A stretch of 64,000 bases of DNA from an uncultured Clostridia bacterium (GTDB lineage Bacteria > Bacillota > Clostridia > Christensenellales > CAAEEZ01): assembly GCA_934365195.1 (NCBI GenBank), contig CAKRNA010000003.1, positions 124,001-188,000 of the forward strand, in the 5' to 3' direction. Below the pieces are notes generated by a model, which saw nothing but the letters and a program-made list of their open reading frames with translations, searched no databases and was not told the origin of the DNA. The number at the start of each line of letters is the position of its first letter. Position 1 is the first letter of the stretch. Positions 43,739-52,111 of this stretch are shown in pieces. The position numbers were made by a program, and so were the translations under genes.

Positions 43739-45262
43739 ATGAAAGAAGCGAATGAATTAGTTGCCGAATTGATTTTGTATGCAGAAAACAACTTGTATCT
43801 AGACAAAGAGGATAGCATTTACCTAACCAACCTTTTACTTCATAGGCTAAACCTAAGGTTTCCGTGCGACGTTAAGCCCGAAAAAGCAAGGTTTGTAACC
43901 GAAATAATGGACGATATCGTAGACTACGCAGTAGAAGTAGGTCTTACCACAAACGAGGAAAGAGCGCTGTTTGAAACCGAAATTTTGGGCATGGTTTCCC
44001 CTCTTCCGTCAAAGGCTAGGGCTTTGTTTGATAGGTGCGCAAGTGAGCACGGGACAAAAGCAGCAACCGAGGGCTTTTTTAAGTTCTGCAAGGACGTAAA
44101 CTACATTAGAACAAGAGATATCGCAAAAAATATCAAATGGGAAACAACGGGCGAAAAAGGTAATATCCAAATCACCATAAACCTATCAAAACCCGAGAAA
44201 GATCCTAAGGATATACTTAGAGCAAAAATGGAGGACTCCTCGAAAAAGTACCCAAAATGTATGCTTTGCAAGGAGAACGAAGGTTTTTGGGGCACGTTCA
44301 GTTTGCCTGCACGCCAAACGCTTAGAATTTTGCCTATCTCTTTAAACAACGAGAGTTGGAACTTACAATTCTCACCATATATGTACTTTGACCAACATTG
44401 CATTGCGTTCAGTTCGGAGCACAGACCTATGAACGTAAGCGTAAATTCTTTTAGGGCAATGCTTGATTTTGTGGAACTTTTCCCACACTACTTCATAGGC
44501 TCTAACGCAGCGCTACCGATCGTAGGCGGCTCTATTTTGTCGCACGACCACTATCAAGGCGGAGCAAAAGTACTGCCTATGTTCACAAGGGGCAACAAAC
44601 TTACCTTTAAATCGGCAAAGTACCCTTCGGTTGAAATCGGCATAGTGGACTGGTACAACAGCGTAATTAGGCTAACCTCGTCTAACAGAGAGGAACTGGA
44701 AAAGATTAGCGAATATATCCTAAACTTCTGGAACGACTACTCCGACGAAGACTGTGGCATAATCGCTCGTGACAGCGAACAACACAACGCAATTACGCCA
44801 ATCACCACTTTTGAAAGCGGAAAATACACTCTAAACTTCATTTTGCGTAACAATAGGTGCGATAAGGAGCACCCGTTCGGTATATTCCACCCTGCCGAAA
44901 GGTTGCACAATATCAAAAAGGAAGGCATAGGAATTATCGAAGTAATGGGCTTGTTTATCTTACCGGGCAGACTACTTAGCGAAATGAATATGATAAAGGA
45001 TTACCTACTGGGTAAAACCGATATCGTCTTAGACAAACTAACAAATGAGGACAAACTTTACAAACATATCGGTATGATAAAATCGCTTGAACAAACCCTA
45101 AACGGCGAGAAGAACGAGGATAAAGTGGGCGACGCTATCACAAACTACATCAACGTGGCATGCCAAGATATTCTATTTACGACGGGCGTATTTAAAAACA
45201 CCGAAGAAGGCGAGCAAGCATTCGTTTCTATGATGGAAAAAATGGGCTTTACAAAGTGCTAA
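43739..45262 (+). CDS. galT: UDP-glucose--hexose-1-phosphate uridylyltransferase (Firmicutes type)
   Basis: 507 residues, the length of the second GalT class found in Gram-positive bacteria, not the about 350 of the E. coli enzyme. It swaps UMP between UDP-glucose and galactose-1-phosphate. SLPARQTLRILP (about 185), FSSEHRPMNVS (about 222) and SILSHDHYQGG (about 261-271, uridylylation His region) are typical. The SD is AGAGGA. It is divergent from galK and followed by a good terminator. Confidence 0.94.
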   Translation: MKEANELVAELILYAENNLYLDKEDSIYLTNLLLHRLNLRFPCDVKPEKARFVTEIMDDIVDYAVEVGLTTNEERALFETEILGMVSPLPSKARALFDRCASEHGTKAATEGFFKFCKDVNYIRTRDIAKNIKWETTGEKGNIQITINLSKPEKDPKDILRAKMEDSSKKYPKCMLCKENEGFWGTFSLPARQTLRILPISLNNESWNLQFSPYMYFDQHCIAFSSEHRPMNVSVNSFRAMLDFVELFPHYFIGSNAALPIVGGSILSHDHYQGGAKVLPMFTRGNKLTFKSAKYPSVEIGIVDWYNSVIRLTSSNREELEKISEYILNFWNDYSDEDCGIIARDSEQHNAITPITTFESGKYTLNFILRNNRCDKEHPFGIFHPAERLHNIKKEGIGIIEVMGLFILPGRLLSEMNMIKDYLLGKTDIVLDKLTNEDKLYKHIGMIKSLEQTLNGEKNEDKVGDAITNYINVACQDILFTTGVFKNTEEGEQAFVSMMEKMGFTKC

Positions 45263-45295
45263 CTGACAGTAAACTTTATAAATAAAAATATTAAG

Positions 45296-45326
45296 CCGAG
45301 AGTAACAAGCGTTCTCTCGGTTTTTT
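45296..45326 (+). terminator. Intrinsic terminator of galT
   Basis: CCGAGAG and CTCTCGG form a perfect 7-bp stem followed by six T. Confidence 0.92.
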
Positions 45327-45345
45327 ACTAATTACGAATAAACAT

Positions 45346-45374
45346 AAAAAATCCGCCACGTTTAGTAGCGGACT
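45346..45374 (-). terminator. Intrinsic terminator of the Big2 lipoprotein gene
   Basis: On the minus strand AGTCCGCTAC pairs with GTGGCGGATT (two G-U pairs) and is followed by a T run. It faces the galT terminator, separating the convergent genes. Confidence 0.9.
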
Positions 45375-45402
45375 AATTATAATATCGTTATAAAATCACG
45401 TT

Positions 45403-46464
45403 TTACATAGGGTACTTCAAGGTAAAGGTTTGCGTTTTTTCAAAGCCCGTCTTACTTTCCTCAATCACAACCGATACGCTTTCTTCAAAAGTTGCTTCCT
45501 CAATTGTAGGCAACTTGATATACATTACAGAATTATTTATTTCCTTGTACTCTACGTTACTCGTAATATCTACTTTACGTCCTGTTCTATTGTATATAAA
45601 ATTCACTTTAAAATCAGGCTCAAAATTTATTACGCCGTCGTTTGACGATAGTAACACGCTACCTTGCGTTTTTAGTGTAACGTTTCTTTCCCTTGTTTTT
45701 ATCGTTCTAGTAGTTATATCTACTTTTACCTTATCCTTGTCGGTAGTAGGAACTTTTAAAGCAAAATCGTCTGTCTCCCAAGGCTCTTGCTTGTAGAATT
45801 GCACCTCAAAACGCACGGTGGAAAATTTAGCACTATTATCCGCACTTTTTACGGTTATGTCCACCTTTTTTAAAACATCGCTTGTTGCGTCTTCTATTTT
45901 CTTAAAGGTAACTACTCCCTCACTATCTACGGTAGCAACTTTACTATCGCTGGTTTCGTACACAACGGATTGTAAAGCGTTTGCAGGCATTACGCTAGCA
46001 GTAATCTTGGTGGTAATCGGCGATTTAATAGAAGTGCTTGTAAATAATACGTAACTATTTACAACGTCGTCTCTTTTTATCAGCACGTTGCTAGTAGTAA
46101 CGTTTGCTACGTTTACTCCTTCAACGTTACCGTACACCTTCACCGTTACGCTCTTTTTTACGTCGTTCGTTGCCTTAATAACCACTTCGCAACTTCCGGC
46201 ACTCACACCGATAACATCGCCGTTTTGGTTTACCCTTGCAACGCCGGTGTTACTAGACGAAAAAATCAAAGTTTTGTCCACGGCGTTGTACGGAATAACG
46301 GTGGCGCTTAACGTCTTTCTCTCTCCGACCTTTAATTCCACGCTATCCACAACGTTTATTGCGGTTACTAAAACGTCGTCAGATTTTTCGCCACATGCGG
46401 TTAGCCCGATAGTAAGCACGACCATACATGCGAAAACTAAAGTAACTAATCCTTTCTTTTTCAT
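45403..46464 (-). CDS. Lipoprotein with bacterial Ig-like (Big2) domains
   Basis: 353 residues from ATG at 46464 (GGGAG upstream); an in-frame ATG nine codons earlier is less likely. The signal peptide ends GLTAC (Cys 24). Two Big2-type repeats can be seen: one with VDSVELKVGERKTLSATVIP and SSSNTGVARVNQNGDVIGVS (about 35-110), a second with MPANALQSVVYETSDSKVAT (about 165-185). The C-terminal third is beta-rich and not recognised. Surface display for binding or structure is the usual role. Confidence 0.82.
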   Translation of the reverse strand: MKKKGLVTLVFACMVVLTIGLTACGEKSDDVLVTAINVVDSVELKVGERKTLSATVIPYNAVDKTLIFSSSNTGVARVNQNGDVIGVSAGSCEVVIKATNDVKKSVTVKVYGNVEGVNVANVTTSNVLIKRDDVVNSYVLFTSTSIKSPITTKITASVMPANALQSVVYETSDSKVATVDSEGVVTFKKIEDATSDVLKKVDITVKSADNSAKFSTVRFEVQFYKQEPWETDDFALKVPTTDKDKVKVDITTRTIKTRERNVTLKTQGSVLLSSNDGVINFEPDFKVNFIYNRTGRKVDITSNVEYKEINNSVMYIKLPTIEEATFEESVSVVIEESKTGFEKTQTFTLKYPM

Positions 46465-46744
46465 AATTTCACTCCCTAAAATCTCTTTCACGTCCCCTAA
46501 AACTTGAGGGATTATATTTTCCTTCTACTCTAAATATATCACAACAAAAAGGCAAATATGATTTTTTGTGAAGAATTTATAATTTGCAAACTTTGAATAA
46601 TATTTTTCATCTTTTTTTGTCGATTTTTACTCGTTTTTTTTCTTATTTTTCGGAATTTTCATTTTTTTAGACAATTTTTTTTGAATTATCAGTAAATAAA
46701 GGCGATTAAATGCTCTTTTTACAGGTTATAAAAAGGTTTTGATA

Positions 46745-46773
46745 TTGACAATATTTTTTTATTTTGATATAAT
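46745..46773 (+). promoter_or_regulatory. Strong promoter of the SRP RNA gene
   Basis: Consensus TTGACA (46745-46750), 17 bases and consensus TATAAT (46768-46773), placing the start at about 46780, the first base of the RNA. Confidence 0.93.
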
Positions 46774-46780
46774 TATTTCG

Positions 46781-47047
46781 ATTGTGCTAAGCGGGGAACT
46801 AGTGGTGCCCTGTACCTACAACCCACTTTAGTAGGGCCGAACGCCTTCCTAGGTATATTTTATGGAAAGCAGGAATTAGCAAGGAACGTTGACGTTAAGG
46901 TCTTGTGCAATAACGTATTGTGAACCGTGTCAGGACTTGACGGTAGCAGCACTAAGCAAATTTCGTTGTGTGCCACAAGGTTGCCTTAAAATAGTTACCT
47001 ACTAGGATACCGTTTCGGTAAAATATATCAACGAAGGCTGCACAATT
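46781..47047 (+). ncRNA. ffs: Signal recognition particle RNA, large (Bacillus 6S-like) type
   Basis: About 267 bases. The 5' Alu-domain block (GTGCTAAGCGGGGA, GGTGCCCTGTACC, then AGTAGGGCCGAA) and the 3' blocks (TTGACGTTAAGG, GAACCGTGTCAGG, GTAGCAGCACTAAG, AAGGTTGCCTT) match the Bacillus scRNA order. Ends pair: ATTGTGC (46781-46787) with GCACAAT (47040-47046). It scaffolds Ffh and helps target membrane proteins. The helix 8 tetraloop is TGAC (46938-46941), the URRC class, rather than GGAA. Confidence 0.95.
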
Positions 47048-47060
47048 TTTTTGATAATCG

Positions 47061-47087
47061 GCAAGAGAATTACTCTTGCTTTTTTTA
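47061..47087 (+). terminator. Intrinsic terminator of the SRP RNA
   Basis: GCAAGAG and CTCTTGC form a perfect 7-bp stem with AATTA loop and eight T. The following 47088-47410 is extremely T-rich with no supportable gene. Confidence 0.92.
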
Positions 47088-47389
47088 TTACTCTTTTATT
47101 GTTTTCTATTATTTTTTATATTATTTTTATATAATTTTTTATATTTTTCTTACAGTTTATTATTCCATTTTTCTATATTTATTTTTCGCATTTTGATGTT
47201 TTTAACACTATTTGTTGCGTCCTACTTTTTAATATTTTTTTTGCTAAATTGCCACGTATTTTTGTGGCTAAAATTCGTTTTTTCCTAATTCTCCCCGTAA
47301 ATTTTGTTTTCCCCGTGTTTTTAACGTATTTTCATAACGGCTATTAGATTATTTATTTTTGTTTTTTAGGTAATTTTTGCCACTTTTAC

Positions 47390-47419
47390 TTAGCAATTTT
47401 TTTTATAAGGTGGTATAAT
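47390..47419 (+). promoter_or_regulatory. nrdG promoter giving a leaderless or nearly leaderless mRNA
   Basis: TTAGCA (47390-47395), 18 bases, TATAAT (47414-47419). ATG is at 47429, nine bases after the -10, so the transcript would start 0-3 bases before it. GGTGG upstream lies partly before the -10 and cannot serve as ribosome site. Confidence 0.6.
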
Positions 47420-47428
47420 TATATTATT

Positions 47429-48118
47429 ATGAAAATATGTGGACTTGAAAAATTTTCTTTAGTTGATTACGACGATTACGTAACCTGCACGGTCTTTACG
47501 AAAGGCTGCAACTTTTTGTGCCCTTTCTGTCACAACTCCTCACTTGTTCTTGCCGACCGCTATGCCGACGCAATAGACGAGGACGTTGTTTTTGACTACC
47601 TAACAAAACGTAGTAAAATGGTAGACGCCGTGTGCATAACCGGTGGTGAACCCACCCTGCAACCCGACCTTGTGGACTTTATCAAAAAGGTAAAAGATAT
47701 GGGCTTTAAGGTAAAACTTGACTCTAACGGCACAAAACCGTCGCTTATCGGTAGGCTTATCGAGGACAACCTAATAGACTACGTTGCAATGGATATCAAA
47801 AATTCGCTGGAAAAGTACCCTCTTACGACGGGGGTGGACGGGCTTGACGTAGCGCCTATTTTAGAAAGCATAAAGATAATTAAAAGCACCCCGAATCACG
47901 AGTTTAGAACCACGCTAATTAAGGAGCATCACACTAAGGAAGACATCGAAAAAATCGCCGACCTTGTAAGCGGCGCAAAAAACTACGTGCTTCAAAAGTT
48001 TAAGGATAACGGCGAGTGTATTAGCCACGGCCTTACCGAAGTGGATAAGGACGTTGCCGAAAAATACTTGGAGATAGTTAAACCTTACGTACAAACCGCA
48101 AAACTAAGAGGCTATTAA
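47429..48118 (+). CDS. nrdG: Anaerobic ribonucleotide reductase activating protein (radical SAM)
   Basis: 229 residues. The radical-SAM cluster motif is GCNFLCPFCHN (CxxxCxxC, about residues 26-36), and CITGGEPTLQPDL (about 70-82) is the SAM-binding GGE region. It matches the longer NrdG2-type activases that form the glycyl radical on NrdD. nrdD itself is on the opposite strand 1.3 kb away, convergent, with trxB between; the two are therefore separately controlled. A pyruvate formate-lyase activase role is possible but no such gene is near. Confidence 0.88.
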   Translation: MKICGLEKFSLVDYDDYVTCTVFTKGCNFLCPFCHNSSLVLADRYADAIDEDVVFDYLTKRSKMVDAVCITGGEPTLQPDLVDFIKKVKDMGFKVKLDSNGTKPSLIGRLIEDNLIDYVAMDIKNSLEKYPLTTGVDGLDVAPILESIKIIKSTPNHEFRTTLIKEHHTKEDIEKIADLVSGAKNYVLQKFKDNGECISHGLTEVDKDVAEKYLEIVKPYVQTAKLRGY

Positions 48119-48155
48119 AATACCCTTAGCCTAAAATAATTTTTAGATAAAAAAT

Positions 48156-48190
48156 ACTCTCTATGCAAAGTAAAACATAGAGAGTTTTTT
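48156..48190 (+). terminator. Intrinsic terminator of nrdG
   Basis: ACTCTCTATG and CATAGAGAGT form a perfect 10-bp stem, followed by six T. Confidence 0.95.
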
Positions 48191-48346
48191 ATTCCCGTTT
48201 CATTTCTTTTACACCTGCAAATAATCTAATTTAGCCGCAACTTATTGCGAACAATCAAGTTAAACCTTGCTCTAATTTTAGCATATTTATTATTTATCCT
48301 TAAAATTTAATAACGCCGATTATAGCACAAACCACACTTTAAACTA

Positions 48347-48376
48347 CAAAACCGACGTATAAACGTCGGTTTTTGT
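48347..48376 (-). terminator. Terminator of nrdD-trxB (works in both directions)
   Basis: ACCGACG and CGTCGGT flank TATAAA; T runs follow on both strands. It lies about 95 bases past the trxB stop. The rest of 48191-48468 is AT-rich with no gene. Confidence 0.82.
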
Positions 48377-48468
48377 TATTATATTGACCTTATTTAAAAC
48401 TTAATTAGGTTTATTTCGCTTTGCGCTAATTACGAACGATACAGTCTATCGAGCCATTAACTAATCGA

Positions 48469-49386
48469 TTAAGCGTTTAAGGAATCTATATACTTAGATG
48501 CGCTAAATCCTGCCGTAGAGCCGTCGCCTACCGCCGTGGTAAGTTGACGGGTTGCCTTAGTCCTTGTGTCGCCCGCAACGAACAAGCCAGCCGTTTTGGT
48601 GCGGCAAGTTTCGTCGGCGATGATATATCCGTTTTTGTCAAGGTCTACAAGATTACTAAAAATTTCGTTTTCAGGGGCTTGACCAACGGCTATAAACACA
48701 CCCTTTACACTAAATTCTTTGGTTTCGTGAGTTTTGGTATCTTCGAATTTTAAGCCCGTAAGTTCACCGCCCTCTTCCTCGAACTTAGTAAGTTGCAAGT
48801 TGTGGTGAATTTCCACGTTGTCTCTTTTGGATAGTGCGCTTACAAGGGTTGGCTCGCCAAAAAACCTATCGAACAAAGTAAGCACGTACACCTTTCGGCA
48901 AGTGTTTGCAAGAAGCAAGCCGTATTGTAGCGCCGTGTTTGCGTCACCGATTAAAGCCACGTCTTCGCCTTGGTAAAAAGCACCGTCACAAACAGCGCAG
49001 TAAGACACGCCGTGACCGATTAACCCTTCCTCCCCTTCTACGCCGATATGCCTTGCCTTTGCCCCGGTTGCTATAATTACGCTTTTGCATTCCCTTACGC
49101 CGTAGTCGGTGGTCACCTTAAAAATATCGCCCTCTTTTTCCACCTTCAACACCTTTTCCAGTTCGAAGTCAACGCCTAGGTCAAGTATTTGGTCAAATAA
49201 GTTGCTCGATAGTTCCTCCCCGCTAATTTGCTTTATCGTAGGGAAGTTTTCCACCTTAGGTGACAATGCGATTTGACCGCCCACGGTATCGCACTCTAAC
49301 ACTAAAACTTTTTTACCGCTTCTTACAGAATATAAGGCAGAGGTCATTCCTGCGACCCCTGCTCCTATAACAATTATATCGTACAT
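48469..49386 (-). CDS. trxB: Thioredoxin reductase
   Basis: 305 residues. FAD-binding IIVIGAGVAGMTSA (4-17), redox pair Cys130-Ala-Val-Cys133 in SYCAVCDGAF, an NAD(P) site after EDVALIGDANTAL, and GLFVAGDTRTKATRQLTTA at the C-terminus are seen. The pyridine-nucleotide loop reads GDANTA rather than the usual GGGNSA, so cofactor choice deserves care. It lies 9 bases after nrdD in the same operon and probably reduces the redoxin domain fused to NrdD. Confidence 0.93.
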   Translation of the reverse strand: MYDIIVIGAGVAGMTSALYSVRSGKKVLVLECDTVGGQIALSPKVENFPTIKQISGEELSSNLFDQILDLGVDFELEKVLKVEKEGDIFKVTTDYGVRECKSVIIATGAKARHIGVEGEEGLIGHGVSYCAVCDGAFYQGEDVALIGDANTALQYGLLLANTCRKVYVLTLFDRFFGEPTLVSALSKRDNVEIHHNLQLTKFEEEGGELTGLKFEDTKTHETKEFSVKGVFIAVGQAPENEIFSNLVDLDKNGYIIADETCRTKTAGLFVAGDTRTKATRQLTTAVGDGSTAGFSASKYIDSLNA

Positions 49387-49395
49387 AATTCCTCG

Positions 49396-51756
49396 TTATT
49401 TGCTCTCTACAAAGCGTTTGATTTCGCTAGCATTCTCGTACTTAACCACGGTGTTTCCGTCCGATACAAGAAGTGTAGGCGCTTTTTTGATGCCATATTC
49501 GTTTGCAAGTTCCTTATTAGACATAGCGTCGATTTGAGTGTACTCAATTCCTGCTTTGTCTAGTATTGATTTTGCCATTTTGCAGTTAGGACAAGTTGGG
49601 CTGGTGAATAAAACCAAGCCTTTTTCCATTTTAGCCTCGCCGGTTTCACACTCGCAAGCCGCTAAGGTTTTGTCCTTTAAGTGAGAGTTTTCGATAACGT
49701 ACTCTTTCCTCTCCTTAAATTCCTCGGTCTTACCGTCATTCCAGTTTTGAACAGGACGATAGTAACCGGTGATACGGCTGTAAACCTCGGTATTTCTGCC
49801 ACAATCAGGACACTTGTAAATCTCGCCGTCGATATATCCGTGATCGCAACAAATAGAATAAGTCGGGCTTAGGGTAAAGTAAGGCAAACGGTAGTTTTCT
49901 GCAATCTTTCTAACTAGGTTAGCAGCAGACTTCCAGTCCGACAACTTTTGACCTAAGAAAGCGTGGAAAACCGTGCCTGACGTGTACAATGTTTGTAGTT
50001 CGTCTTGAATATCAAGAGCCTCAAAAATATCCTCGGTGTAGCCTACAGGAAGGTGAGAACTGTTCGTGTAGTAAGGAACGTTGTTGTCCTTCGATGCCGT
50101 GATAATATCAGGGAATTTTGCCTTGTCGTGTTTTGCAAGCCTATAAGAAGTCGACTCTGCAGGAGTAGCCTCTAAGTTGTACAAATCGCCGTACTCTTCT
50201 TGGTAGTCGGATAGTTTGTTCCTCATAAAGTTTAGCACGTCTTGAGTGAACTTTTGAGCCTCTCTATGAGTTAAATCCATTCCTAGCCATTTTGCGTTTA
50301 GGCAAGCCTCGTTCATACCAACCAAACCGATTGTTGAGAAGTGGTTGTTGAAAGTGCCTAGGTAACGCTTGGTGTAAGGGTACAAGCCCTCGTCAAGAAG
50401 TTTCGTAATAACGTTTCTCTTGATTTTCAAACTTCTTGCGGCAACATTCATAAGTTTTTCTAATCTCTCATAAAAGTCCTTTTCGTCAGAAGATAGGTAA
50501 GCAAGTTTTGGCATATTCAAGGTAACAACGCCAACCGAACCGGTGGACTCACCGCTACCGAAGAAACCACCGGACTTCTTACGAAGTTCACGAAGGTCAA
50601 GACGAAGACGGCAGCACATACTTCTTACGTCGCTTGGTTCCATATCGCTGTTGATATAGTTAGAGAAGTAAGGAGTGCCGTATTTTGCGGTCATTTCAAA
50701 CAATAGTTTGTTGTTCTCTGTTTCGGACCAGTCAAAATCACGGGTGATTGAATAGGTAGGGATAGGATATTGGAATCCTCTGCCGTTAGCGTCGCCCTCA
50801 ATCATAATCTCGATAAACGCTTTGTTTACCATAGCCATTTCTTTTTGGCAATCCTTGTACTTGAAGTCCATTTCCTTTCCGCCAACGATTGCATTTAGTT
50901 CTGCAAGGTCGTTAGGAACTACCCAGTCCAAAGTAATGTTGGTAAACGGAGATTGAGTACCCCATCTACTTGGAGTATTTACGCCGTAAATAAACGATTG
51001 AATGCATTGTTTTACTTCTTTATAAGATAGGTTGTCTGCTTTGACAAACGGTGCTAGATAGGTATCGAAAGAAGAGAATGCTTGAGCGCCTGCCCATTCG
51101 TTTTGCATTATACCTAAGAAGTTTACCATTTGGTTACACAAAGTAGAAAGGTGAGATGCTGGTGCAGAAGTGATTTTTCCCGGTATTCCGCCAAGACCTT
51201 CTACGATAAGTTGTTTTAGCGACCAACCTGCGCAGTAACCGGTTAACATAGACAAGTCGTGGATATGTAAGTCTGCATCTTTGTGCGCCCTGCCTATTTC
51301 CTCGTCGTAAATCTCGTTTAGCCAGTAGTTTGCGGTAATAGCGCCGGAGTTTGACAAAATCAAACCGCCAACAGAATAGGTAACGGTAGAATTTTCCTTA
51401 ACACGCCAGTCGTTTACCTTTAAGTAGTCGTTTACGGTCTTTTTGTAGTCAAGCATAGCAGAACCCATATCACGAATTTTTTCGTGTTGTTTTCTGTACA
51501 AAATGTATGCCTTAGATACGTCTACAAAACTTGCTTGGATTAGCACGACCTCAACTGAGTCTTGGATATCCTCCACCGTGATGACGTCGTCTACAACCTT
51601 CTCGTTAAAGTTAGACACTACCCTTAGCGAAATCATATCGATTACGTCGTCGGTATAAGCACGCTTTACTGCATCAAAAGCCTTTTCAATAGCCACTTTA
51701 ATTTTAGTAATATCAAAAGGCACGATATTACCGTCTCTTTTCTTTACGTTCAACAT
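49396..51756 (-). CDS. nrdD: Anaerobic ribonucleoside-triphosphate reductase with fused C-terminal redoxin
   Basis: 786 residues. An ATP cone (KKRDGNIVPFDITKIKVAIE, about 5-24) precedes the catalytic barrel; the C-terminal Zn site has CCDHGY and CPDCGRN; the glycyl radical is Gly664 in RITGYYRP. After a short linker, residues 712-786 form a thioredoxin/glutaredoxin-like domain with Cys722-Pro-Asn-Cys725 and the cis-Pro segment KKAPTLLVSD. It reduces NTPs to dNTPs without oxygen. The fused redoxin and trxB next door suggest thiol rather than formate as electron source. The operon carries NrdR boxes. Confidence 0.96.
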   Translation of the reverse strand: MLNVKKRDGNIVPFDITKIKVAIEKAFDAVKRAYTDDVIDMISLRVVSNFNEKVVDDVITVEDIQDSVEVVLIQASFVDVSKAYILYRKQHEKIRDMGSAMLDYKKTVNDYLKVNDWRVKENSTVTYSVGGLILSNSGAITANYWLNEIYDEEIGRAHKDADLHIHDLSMLTGYCAGWSLKQLIVEGLGGIPGKITSAPASHLSTLCNQMVNFLGIMQNEWAGAQAFSSFDTYLAPFVKADNLSYKEVKQCIQSFIYGVNTPSRWGTQSPFTNITLDWVVPNDLAELNAIVGGKEMDFKYKDCQKEMAMVNKAFIEIMIEGDANGRGFQYPIPTYSITRDFDWSETENNKLLFEMTAKYGTPYFSNYINSDMEPSDVRSMCCRLRLDLRELRKKSGGFFGSGESTGSVGVVTLNMPKLAYLSSDEKDFYERLEKLMNVAARSLKIKRNVITKLLDEGLYPYTKRYLGTFNNHFSTIGLVGMNEACLNAKWLGMDLTHREAQKFTQDVLNFMRNKLSDYQEEYGDLYNLEATPAESTSYRLAKHDKAKFPDIITASKDNNVPYYTNSSHLPVGYTEDIFEALDIQDELQTLYTSGTVFHAFLGQKLSDWKSAANLVRKIAENYRLPYFTLSPTYSICCDHGYIDGEIYKCPDCGRNTEVYSRITGYYRPVQNWNDGKTEEFKERKEYVIENSHLKDKTLAACECETGEAKMEKGLVLFTSPTCPNCKMAKSILDKAGIEYTQIDAMSNKELANEYGIKKAPTLLVSDGNTVVKYENASEIKRFVESK

Positions 51757-51791
51757 CTCTTTACACCTCTTTTTCGTTTTTAAGCCTTTTC

Positions 51792-51820
51792 ATTATAGCA
51801 AAGCCATTGTGTTCTGTCAA
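51792..51820 (-). promoter_or_regulatory. nrdD-trxB promoter
   Basis: On the minus strand consensus TTGACA (51815-51820), 17 bases, consensus TATAAT (51792-51797). Confidence 0.9.
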
Positions 51821-51829
51821 TATCAATTT

Positions 51830-51876
51830 ACACAAAATATTGTGTTATTTTTCTCAAAATTTACTATATATTGTGG
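51830..51876 (-). promoter_or_regulatory. Tandem NrdR boxes upstream of nrdD
   Basis: ACACAAAATATTGTGT (51830-51845) is a near-perfect NrdR palindrome. A second, weaker site (51861-51876, about 13 of 16 positions of ACACWATATMTWGTGT) begins exactly 31 bases away, three helical turns, the usual spacing for paired boxes. They lie just upstream of the -35. NrdR represses RNR genes when dATP/ATP is high. The remaining sequence up to the terminator at 52076 is AT-rich and holds no gene. Confidence 0.88.
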
Positions 51877-52075
51877 TTTTAATTACAAGTTATTATGCAT
51901 TAAGAATAAAAAATATACACGATAATTACACAAAACGCACTTTATTAGACTAATTTTTACGTTTTAAGTTAATTTAGCAAAAAACCCCGTGTATAATTAC
52001 AACACAAATTATAAAAAATATTGCGAAAAAAAGTTTTTTTTGTAAAATAAAAAATTTTGTTAATAAATTTAATTT

Positions 52076-52100
52076 AAAAACCGACGGATTGCTCCGTCGG
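52076..52100 (-). terminator. Terminator of the flavoprotein-FGGY kinase operon
   Basis: On the minus strand CCGACGG and CCGTCGG form a perfect 7-bp stem with six-base loop and a T run. Confidence 0.93.
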
Positions 52101-52111
52101 CTCAGCAGATT

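Noticed and set aside
47076..47288. 70-codon plus-strand ORF rich in Phe and Leu
   Set aside because: It comes from an extremely T-rich stretch starting in the SRP RNA terminator, with no ribosome site; composition alone explains it.
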